Shown piece after piece: positions 1 to 5,274 of a stretch of 7,436 bases of DNA (the stretch's first letter is position 1; each line of letters starts with the position of its first letter). Source of the DNA: a candidate division WOR-1 bacterium RIFOXYB2_FULL_48_7 (lineage in GTDB: Bacteria > Margulisbacteria > WOR-1 > O2-12-FULL-45-9 > XYB2-FULL-48-7); NCBI GenBank assembly GCA_001771615.1, contig MEUF01000082.1:1236-8671 (forward strand), in the 5' to 3' direction. A model generated the notes under the pieces. It worked only from the letters and a program-made list of their open reading frames with translations. It was not told where the DNA came from and did no database searches. A program made the translations under genes and the position numbers.

Positions 1-183
1 GAGGCCAGTCAGAAGCTCGAAGAACAGCGGGCTAAACTTATTTCTTCGATGAAGGATAAGAAAATTATCGAAAAACACCGCGAAAAAAAACTGGATGAGT
101 ATAAAAAATTGATGGATTCACTTGAGGCCAAATTTATTGATGAGATTGCTACGCAGCGGTTCGAGCGCGGGAAGAAACTTTGA
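1..183 (+). CDS. fliJ: FliJ-like flagellar export protein, C-terminal fragment
   Basis: The reading frame is open from the first base and ends at TGA 181-183, giving the last 60 residues of a protein that begins outside the window. The fragment is highly charged, Lys/Glu-rich and predicted to be one long helix or coiled coil. It ends with a pattern (LEAKFIDEIATQRFERGKK) that resembles the FliJ C-terminus, where 'E-x-K-x-x-D-E-x-A-x-x-R-[FY]' is typical. FliJ is a small soluble coiled-coil component of the flagellar type III export ATPase complex that works with FliI and FliH. The match rests on a short, low-complexity helical segment, so another coiled-coil protein such as a YscO-type stalk is possible. 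Its 3' end overlaps the 3' end of the convergent rpmB by 35 nt. Confidence 0.62.
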   Translation, partial: EASQKLEEQRAKLISSMKDKKIIEKHREKKLDEYKKLMDSLEAKFIDEIATQRFERGKKL

Positions 184-361
184 TAATCTTGCCAGCTTTG
201 ATACACTTTGTGCAGACATATTCCTTGCATTTTTTTCCGGCCAGTATAATGTTTATTTTTTGCAGGTTTGGCATGAACAATCTTTTGGTGTGGCGATTCG
301 AGTGAGAGACCCTCATCCCCATGACCGGTTTTTTTCCGCAGACAACGCATTGTTTACTCAT
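149..361 (-). CDS. rpmB: 50S ribosomal protein L28 (bL28), zinc-binding type
   Basis: This 70-residue protein is bL28 of the large ribosomal subunit. It starts MSKQCVVCGKKPVMG and continues with the family core VSHSNRHTKRLFMPNLQK (about residues 18-35). It has two CxxC pairs, C5/C8 and C50/C53, as in the zinc-ribbon ('C+') L28 proteins. The start is secure because L28 proteins begin M-S-[RK]-x-C at this point. The usual short form ends near residue 63; the last few residues here (SRARTAA) lie in the overlap with the 3' end of the convergent fliJ-like gene. The gene is divergent from recG. A strong sigma70-type promoter lies immediately upstream and no Shine-Dalgarno sequence is visible, so translation is probably leaderless or nearly so. 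Confidence 0.95.
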   Translation of the reverse strand: MSKQCVVCGKKPVMGMRVSHSNRHTKRLFMPNLQKINIILAGKKCKEYVCTKCIKAGKIIKVSSRARTAA

Positions 362-380
362 GACTAAAAAATTATATCAT
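353..380 (+). promoter_or_regulatory. possible weak promoter for the recG operon
   Basis: On the plus strand TTTACT (353-358) and TATCAT (375-380) are 16 nt apart. An alternative -35 box is TTGTTT (350-355), with 19 nt spacing. The -10 box would overlap the -10 box of the opposing rpmB promoter, so the two polymerases would compete. Start of transcription would be near 387, which suits ATG 403 better than GTG 385 as the recG start. The match is modest and the region is AT-rich, so this is tentative. Confidence 0.3.
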
Positions 381-399
381 CTCTGTGGTAAAATTTCAA
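371..399 (-). promoter_or_regulatory. sigma70-type promoter for rpmB
   Basis: Read on the minus strand, TTGAAA (399-394) and a perfect TATAAT (376-371) are separated by exactly 17 nt. This is close to the vegetative consensus. Transcription would be expected to start about 7 nt after the -10 box, near 364, only about 3 nt before the rpmB ATG at 361. The -35 box lies inside the recG frame if recG begins at GTG 385, but outside it if recG begins at ATG 403. Transcription itself is inferred from the motif alone. Confidence 0.7.
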
Positions 400-402
400 G
401 AA

Positions 403-2445
403 ATGGCTATTGCTAAGCCCGGAGAGGCTCGCCCGGAGAGCGAAAAGCTGCAAACCCCACTGCAGTTTCTGAAAGGGGTGGGGCCCAAGCTGGCCAAAAC
501 CTATAAGAAGCTTGGCTTAGAAACAGTTTATGACCTGTTGTTTAACCTTCCCCGTGATTTTGAAGACCGCCGGCAAACCAGAAAAATCAATCAACTGCTG
601 CCTGGCCAGTTTAACCTGATTAAGGGTGAGGTGTTAAAAACGGAGGTTTCCACCACCAGGAACCGTTTCTCCATTCTCAAGGCCCTTATTGGCGATGAGT
701 CTGGGCGGGTCCAGGCCGTCTGGTTTAACCAACCATATCTGCTGGCTTATTTAAAAGTCGGGACAAGGTTGATTGTTTCCGGCAAGGCTGAGGTTTCGCC
801 TTATGATGGGCAAATCCAGTTGCAGGTCCGGGATTTCGAGATTGATACTGGCGACAATTTGACCATTGTACCTAAATATAATCTGGCTGAAGGATTGTAT
901 CCCAAGAAATATCGGGCAGTTTTGAAGAGCGCTTTGGATGGCTACCTGAAATATTTGCCTGACAAGAAAAAACAAGCTGCTTTACTGAGCATGCATCTGC
1001 CAAAGGATCTAGTGGCTGCCGATAAGGCCAGAGACTATTTGGCTTATGACGAATTATTGTCCTTCCAGTTAGGGCTTTTGTTGCATAGGCTGGAACAACG
1101 AGCCCGGCAGCCAGGGCTGCGTTTTATTGTTGACCCGGCAGCCATGGGGAAATTCTATCAACAACTGCATTTTAAGCTTACGGCCGCGCAAGAGAGGGCC
1201 GTGGCCGACATTTTCGGTGATTTTACCGGCGGAGTATCTATGAATCGCTTGTTGCAGGGAGATGTTGGGTCGGGCAAGACAATTGTGGCTGCCGCGGCAG
1301 CTTTTGTGGCCGTGTGCAACGGCTATCAAGCTGCCATTTTGGCTCCGACAGAAATCTTGGCCTGGCAGCATTATGAAAAACTCTGTCAACTCTTTGGCGG
1401 TTTAAACTGCCGGGTCGATGTCTTAACCTCGACAGTTTCTTCGGAGCAGAAAAGGGCCGAGTTGCAGACTGCCGATATTATTGTCGGGACCCATGCCCTA
1501 CTAGAGGAGAAAGTTGTATTCAGAAAATTGGGTTTTATTGTGATTGATGAGCAACACCGCTTTGGGGTCCACCAAAGACTCCGCTTGATCAAAAAAGGGG
1601 AACAACCGCATGTCCTGGTGATGACAGCGACGCCAATACCCAGGTCGCTGGCCCTGACCCTCTATGGCGAGTTAGACCGGTCGGTTATTGATGAATTGCC
1701 GCCGGGCAGGCGACCGGTCAAAACCCATTTTGTGCCAAAAAATAAACGACGGCAGTCTTATGAATTTATCCGAGAAAAATTGGCCGCCGGCCGACAGGCT
1801 TATATTGTCTGCCCGCTGGTGGAAGAAAGCGCCGAATTGGACCTGAAGGCGGCCAAGGCAGAAATGGAGCTGCTGCAGGCAACTGTTTTTCCTGAATTCA
1901 AGATTGGTTTGATTCATGGTAAATTGCCTGGGAAAGAAAAGGACCAAATTATGAAGGCTTTTGCCAACCGGCAGATCCAGGTCCTGGTCAGCACAACTGT
2001 CATTGAAGTTGGGATCGATGTTCCCAATGCCACCTTAATGTTAATTGAGCAGGTGGAAAGATTTGGTTTGTCGCAATTACATCAGCTCCGGGGAAGGATC
2101 GGCCGCGGCGAAGAAGAATCTTATTGTTTCCTGGCCGGCAATCCCAAAACAGCAGAAGCCAAAAGCCGCGTCAAGGCGATGCTAGAGACAACCGATGGCT
2201 TTGCCATTGCGGAAATTGACCTTAAACTTCGGGGGCCAGGCGACTTTCTGGGTATCCGCCAGTCTGGTTTGCCAAAGTTTCGGGTGGCTGATATAATTAA
2301 GGACGAAAAATTGCTTCTTCAGGCACGAGAAGAAGCAAAATTGCTGATAGAAAAGGATCCTGAAAGTGCGCGTAATCGCTGGGAAAGCCAAAGGGAGAAT
2401 TTTGAAGTCGCCAAAGGTGGGTTGGGGGGTTCGCCCTTTAACTGA
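403..2445 (+). CDS. recG: ATP-dependent DNA helicase RecG
   Basis: RecG is a superfamily 2 double-strand DNA translocase that remodels stalled replication forks and branch-migrates Holliday junctions. Numbering from ATG 403 (680 residues): the N-terminal wedge/OB region begins with the family signature FLKGVGPKLAKTYKKLG, then Walker A GDVGSGKT at 286-293, DEQH at 382-385, motif III TATP at 408-411, VSTTVIEVGIDVP at 529-541, and the helicase end and TRG region with QLRGRIGRG at 561-569, followed by a GPGDFLG motif. Length is typical for the family. GTG 385 is an in-frame alternative start adding six residues; neither start has a clear ribosome binding site, and ATG is preferred because the rpmB promoter and the putative recG promoter occupy the sequence upstream. 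The last 26 residues are encoded in DNA that also encodes the start of rsmD in another frame, and they do not look like a conserved RecG tail. Confidence 0.96.
   Translation: MAIAKPGEARPESEKLQTPLQFLKGVGPKLAKTYKKLGLETVYDLLFNLPRDFEDRRQTRKINQLLPGQFNLIKGEVLKTEVSTTRNRFSILKALIGDESGRVQAVWFNQPYLLAYLKVGTRLIVSGKAEVSPYDGQIQLQVRDFEIDTGDNLTIVPKYNLAEGLYPKKYRAVLKSALDGYLKYLPDKKKQAALLSMHLPKDLVAADKARDYLAYDELLSFQLGLLLHRLEQRARQPGLRFIVDPAAMGKFYQQLHFKLTAAQERAVADIFGDFTGGVSMNRLLQGDVGSGKTIVAAAAAFVAVCNGYQAAILAPTEILAWQHYEKLCQLFGGLNCRVDVLTSTVSSEQKRAELQTADIIVGTHALLEEKVVFRKLGFIVIDEQHRFGVHQRLRLIKKGEQPHVLVMTATPIPRSLALTLYGELDRSVIDELPPGRRPVKTHFVPKNKRRQSYEFIREKLAAGRQAYIVCPLVEESAELDLKAAKAEMELLQATVFPEFKIGLIHGKLPGKEKDQIMKAFANRQIQVLVSTTVIEVGIDVPNATLMLIEQVERFGLSQLHQLRGRIGRGEEESYCFLAGNPKTAEAKSRVKAMLETTDGFAIAEIDLKLRGPGDFLGIRQSGLPKFRVADIIKDEKLLLQAREEAKLLIEKDPESARNRWESQRENFEVAKGGLGGSPFN
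2351..2357 (+). promoter_or_regulatory. ribosome binding site of rsmD inside recG
   Basis: AAAAGGA lies within the recG coding sequence, 8 nt before GTG 2366. This is a good Shine-Dalgarno match at the usual distance, and it supports the GTG as the rsmD start despite the 80-nt overlap with recG. Confidence 0.6.
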
Positions 2446-2923
2446 TAAGGCGCGGGCGGCGTTATTTAATATCCTTGGCGAAAAGCACGTTGGTGCTAAT
2501 TTTCTTGATCTGTTTGCCGGCACGGGAGCCGTGGGCATAGAGGCCCTATCCCGCGGGGCGGACGTCGCGTTTTTTGTTGAATCGAACCGGCAGGTTGTCA
2601 ACTTGATCAGGCAAAACCTGGAATTGACCGGTTTGGCCGGACAGGCGGAAATTTATTCTCTAGATGTCCTGAAAGCTGTGGAAATGCTGGCCAGGCGACG
2701 GGCAGAGTTTGATATTATCTATCTCGGGGCCCCATACGACAGCCCGTATTTGACCAAGTCGCTTGAGCAATTGGCAGGCAATAGTCTCTTGGCTAAAAAC
2801 GGATTGCTGATTGCTGAACATCGGAAGCAGCAGCAGTTGGCTCCTCAATATGGCCGGCTGTCGAAGTATCGGGAGAATCGTTATGGGGAGACTGTATTCA
2901 GTTTTTATAAGGTGAGTGAATGA
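2366..2923 (+). CDS. rsmD: 16S rRNA (guanine966-N2)-methyltransferase RsmD, altered catalytic motif
   Basis: RsmD uses S-adenosylmethionine to methylate N2 of G966 (E. coli numbering) in 16S rRNA during small-subunit assembly. The 185-residue protein has the family start MRVIAGKAKGRILKSPK, the RP-L-T-D-KARAALFNIL segment at about 23-37, SAM-binding motif I LDLFAGTG at 47-54 followed by GIEALSRGA, and motif II with a conserved Glu in FVESNR. The start is GTG 2366; this N-terminus is so conserved in RsmD that a later start is unlikely. Oddity: the catalytic motif IV, normally [DN]-P-P-[FY], reads G121-A122-P123-Y124 within DIIYLGAPYDS. The Asp/Asn that positions the target amino group and the first Pro are missing, so activity may be reduced, lost or changed. 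The gene overlaps recG by 80 nt and coaD by 4 nt (ATGA). Confidence 0.9.
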   Translation: MRVIAGKAKGRILKSPKVGWGVRPLTDKARAALFNILGEKHVGANFLDLFAGTGAVGIEALSRGADVAFFVESNRQVVNLIRQNLELTGLAGQAEIYSLDVLKAVEMLARRRAEFDIIYLGAPYDSPYLTKSLEQLAGNSLLAKNGLLIAEHRKQQQLAPQYGRLSKYRENRYGETVFSFYKVSE

Positions 2924-3399
2924 AAAAAGTTGTCTATCCGGGCAGTTTTGACCCGATCACAAACGGGCATTTGGACGTGATTGAGCGGGCGGCAAAAATA
3001 TTTGACGAAGTTGTGGTGGCCGTGATTCGTAACCCCGAAAAACAAGCGCAATTCCCCCTGGCTGACCGCCTGGAAATGTTAAAACAATCAACCGGCCGCA
3101 TGAAAAATGTCTATATCGACAGTTTTGACGGGCTGTTGGTTGATTTTGTGGAGCAGCAAAAAGCTGGTGGGGTAGTCAGAGGGTTGCGGGCCGTTTCAGA
3201 CTTTGATTATGAGTTTCAAATGGCCATTACCAACCGGCGGATGGCACCGGATGTTGAAACAATCTTTTTGATGACCGATTATCATTTTTCTTATTTAAGT
3301 TCGAGCTTAGTAAAACAAATTGCCAAGCTGGGGGGGGATATCACTTCCCTGGTTCCGGCACCGGTTGCCAAATATCTGACCAGCAAAGGAGTCAAATAA
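2920..3399 (+). CDS. coaD: phosphopantetheine adenylyltransferase (CoaD, PPAT)
   Basis: CoaD transfers AMP from ATP to 4'-phosphopantetheine, making dephospho-CoA, the penultimate step of coenzyme A synthesis in the cytosol. The 159-residue length is standard for the family. It has the nucleotidyltransferase signature GSFDPITNGH at 8-17 (TxGH-type ATP site), the NPEK segment with Lys41, RGLRAVSDFDYEFQMA at 87-102, and the SYLSSSLVK motif at 124-132. All key positions expected of PPAT appear present. The ATG shares ATGA with the rsmD stop, indicating translational coupling, and AGGTGA just upstream (2910-2915) can serve as a closely spaced ribosome binding site. The rsmD-coaD pairing is common in bacteria. 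Confidence 0.97.
   Translation: MKKVVYPGSFDPITNGHLDVIERAAKIFDEVVVAVIRNPEKQAQFPLADRLEMLKQSTGRMKNVYIDSFDGLLVDFVEQQKAGGVVRGLRAVSDFDYEFQMAITNRRMAPDVETIFLMTDYHFSYLSSSLVKQIAKLGGDITSLVPAPVAKYLTSKGVK
3385..3391 (+). promoter_or_regulatory. ribosome binding site of the 3401 gene
   Basis: AAAGGAG lies at the end of coaD, 9 nt before ATG 3401. It is the clearest Shine-Dalgarno sequence in the window and fixes the start of the coiled-coil gene. Confidence 0.65.
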
Positions 3400-3400
3400 T

Positions 3401-3820
3401 ATGGAAATTTTAGGCTTACTTGATACTTTGGAGTCGTTTATTCTTGATAGTACAAAGATCCCTTTCACAAAAAAAATTGTGGTTGATGAAGAAAAAGTTC
3501 TGGCCACTATCGATAAAATCCGCCTGGTTATTCAGGGCGGGACGGATTTCGCCAAAAAAGCGATTGTCCGGGGCGAAAACGAGATATCTGACTCTCCGGT
3601 TACGCCGGCGGCCGCCGCGCCAGAGATGGAAGGCCGCTCCAGGTCGGAAGGGAAGGCCGTAGAAATAATTGAAGAGGCTTATCGTATGGCCAAAGAAGTA
3701 AGGGACGGGGCCGATAAATATGCTGATGAAGTGTTAGCCAATATCGAAGCCACCACCACCAGAGTCTTGCGCACAGTCAAAGCCGGGCGTGACCGCTTGA
3801 CCAAGACAACGGGCAGCTAA
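3401..3820 (+). CDS. coaD-linked coiled-coil protein, DivIVA/AtpF-like, function unknown
   Basis: This 139-residue soluble-looking protein has no signal peptide or membrane helix. Residues 1-45 form a conserved-looking block (LLDTLESFILDSTKIPFTKK, then VVDEEKVLATIDKIRLVI). I recognise the same style (a leucine-rich helix, a 'P-[FL]-T-x-K-[IV]-x-V-D-E-E' turn, then 'D-x-[IL]-R') in uncharacterised proteins that follow coaD in Clostridia-type genomes, often labelled as ATPase, ATP synthase subunit B-like or DivIVA-domain. Residues about 66-85 are a Pro/Ala/Ser/Gly/charged linker, and residues about 86-139 are an Ala/Glu/Lys-rich helix likely to form a coiled coil. It could be a small scaffold or cell-division-related protein, but no function can be assigned. 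It starts 1 nt after the coaD stop and ends 1 nt before rph. Confidence 0.85.
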   Translation: MEILGLLDTLESFILDSTKIPFTKKIVVDEEKVLATIDKIRLVIQGGTDFAKKAIVRGENEISDSPVTPAAAAPEMEGRSRSEGKAVEIIEEAYRMAKEVRDGADKYADEVLANIEATTTRVLRTVKAGRDRLTKTTGS

Positions 3821-3821
3821 G

Positions 3822-4541
3822 ATGAAACGAGTTGATGGCCGTTCACCCCAACAATTGCGTCCCGTCAAGATTACCCGGCATTATTTGAAGTATCCTGCCG
3901 GTTCTGTCCTGATCGAAATGGGCAATACTAAAGTGATTTGTACGGCCTGTATCCAGGAGAAAGTTCCGGAGCATAAACGGGGGACAGGCCAGGGGTGGGT
4001 AACGGCTGAATATGCTATGATTCCTGGCGCAACATCAGAGCGTTCCTACCGGGAAACCGGCAAACCAAAAGGGCGGAGCCAGGAAATCCAGCGGTTAATC
4101 GGCCGGGCCCTGCGGTCGGTTGTTGATCCGGTTAAGCTGGGGGAGAGAACTATTTTAATTGATGCCGATGTTATACAAGCAGACGGGGGAACCCGGACCG
4201 CGGCTATCACCGGCAGCTTTGTTGCCCTGTATGACGCAATTGCTTATTTAAAAAAAGAGCGCAAATTATCTGACGATCCAATTAAGGAATTTCTGGCTGC
4301 GACCAGCGTTGGCATTGTTGATGGCCAGCCCTTGCTTGATCTGCCCTATAGCGAAGATTTTCGGGCTGAGGTGGACATGAATGTAGTGATGACCGAATCA
4401 GGCCGGCTGGTGGAAATCCAGGGGACAGCCGAGGGAGAACCTTTTTCTCCCAAAACCCTTAATCAATTGTTGGAATTGGCCGGTCAGGGGATCAAGCAAC
4501 TGATCGCCATCCAGAAAAAACTTTTACTAAAGAAGGGATAA
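3822..4541 (+). CDS. rph: ribonuclease PH
   Basis: RNase PH is a phosphate-dependent 3'-5' exoribonuclease, normally a hexameric ring, that trims tRNA precursors and takes part in rRNA turnover. The 239-residue protein is full length. It starts with the signature RVDGRSPQQLRPVKIT and has GSVLIEMGNTKV at 27-38, GWVTAEYAMIPGAT at 58-71, Arg85 in the GRSQEIQRLIGR segment (84-95), and the phosphate-binding QADGGTRTA at 119-127. Asp179 and Asp185 (SEDFRAEVDMN) match the metal-binding acidic pair of the family. No clear ribosome binding site precedes ATG 3822; it follows the previous stop by 1 nt, so coupled translation is likely. In many genomes rph is followed by the rdgB/ham1 pyrophosphatase gene; here rmlA follows instead. 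Confidence 0.97.
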   Translation: MKRVDGRSPQQLRPVKITRHYLKYPAGSVLIEMGNTKVICTACIQEKVPEHKRGTGQGWVTAEYAMIPGATSERSYRETGKPKGRSQEIQRLIGRALRSVVDPVKLGERTILIDADVIQADGGTRTAAITGSFVALYDAIAYLKKERKLSDDPIKEFLAATSVGIVDGQPLLDLPYSEDFRAEVDMNVVMTESGRLVEIQGTAEGEPFSPKTLNQLLELAGQGIKQLIAIQKKLLLKKG

Positions 4542-4542
4542 T

Positions 4543-5274
4543 ATGAAAAAAAAGATCAAAGGGATAATTTTAGCCGGTGGTACGGGTTCGCGCCTTTTCC
4601 CTCTGACTAAAGTTACCAATAAACATCTTTTGCCGGTTGGCCGTAAACCGATGATTTACCATCCGATCGAAAAACTGGTCGAGGCTGGAATTGAAGAAAT
4701 TCTGATAGTGACCGGGGTTGACCACATGGGGGACATAGTCAACCTGCTTGGCAGCGGCAAGGATTTTAATTGCTCATTCACTTATAAAGTCCAGGATAAG
4801 GCCGGCGGGATTGCCGAGGCGCTCAATCTGGCCAGAAACTTTGTCGGCCAGGAGAGGATGGTCGTGATCCTGGGGGATAATATTTTTCAAGATAAATTGA
4901 TCCCTTTTGTCAAAGGCTATCAAACACAAAAGGAAGGGGCCAAGATCTTGATCAAAGAGGTTGCCGACCCTGATCGTTTTGGCGTAGTGGAATTAAAGAA
5001 GGGGAAGGTCGTTGGGATCGAAGAAAAGCCCAAAAAACCAAAAAGCAATTATGCCGTGACCGGTATATATTTTTATGACCAACAGGTTTTTGATATTATC
5101 AATAACCTGAAACCGTCTGGCCGGGGGGAATTGGAAATTACTGACGTCAATAATGCTTATGCCCGCCAAGGGGCTTTGTCCTATGATGTGCTAAGCGGCT
5201 GGTGGAGCGATGCCGGGACCTTTAATTCCCTGGAAAAAGCCACTCTGCTGGTGGAAGGCAGGGTTAAGCTGTGA
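4543..5274 (+). CDS. rmlA: glucose-1-phosphate thymidylyltransferase, short form (RmlA)
   Basis: RmlA joins glucose 1-phosphate and dTTP to make dTDP-glucose, the first step of the dTDP-L-rhamnose and other deoxysugar pathways. The nucleotide-binding loop LAGGTGSRLFPLT (10-22) is followed by the NKHLLPVGRKPMIYHPI segment, an AGGIAEAL segment, metal-site GDN at 111-113, an EEKP motif, RGELEITDVN and a terminal WWSDAGT. At 243 residues it lacks the C-terminal helices of the roughly 290-residue enterobacterial RmlA. It matches the short form known from Bacillus species, in which the C-terminal regulatory part is reduced. GAAGGGA at 4532-4538 is a closely spaced ribosome binding site. Its stop overlaps the rmlB GTG. 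Other sugar nucleotidyltransferases are related, but this motif set favours RmlA. Confidence 0.93.
   Translation: MKKKIKGIILAGGTGSRLFPLTKVTNKHLLPVGRKPMIYHPIEKLVEAGIEEILIVTGVDHMGDIVNLLGSGKDFNCSFTYKVQDKAGGIAEALNLARNFVGQERMVVILGDNIFQDKLIPFVKGYQTQKEGAKILIKEVADPDRFGVVELKKGKVVGIEEKPKKPKSNYAVTGIYFYDQQVFDIINNLKPSGRGELEITDVNNAYARQGALSYDVLSGWWSDAGTFNSLEKATLLVEGRVKL

Noticed and set aside
9..350. Minus-strand open frame of 113 codons across the fliJ-like end and rpmB
   Set aside because: It runs in another frame of the L28 gene and is antisense to the fliJ-like tail; its serine-rich composition looks like a shadow frame.
122..367. Plus-strand open frame opposite rpmB
   Set aside because: It is the antisense of L28, with no family motifs and no ribosome binding site; L28 on the minus strand is unambiguous.
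1069..1592. Minus-strand open frames inside recG
   Set aside because: They lie opposite the RecG helicase motifs and carry no recognisable domain or start signal.
2400..2445. Frameshift in recG near the G-rich run as an explanation for the odd tail
   Set aside because: The alternative frame here is the conserved RsmD N-terminus, so shifting recG would not restore a RecG tail; a true overlap explains it better.
2182..2601. Minus-strand frame of 139 codons spanning the recG/rsmD overlap
   Set aside because: Both plus-strand genes are confirmed by family motifs through this stretch; the antisense product looks like no family I know.
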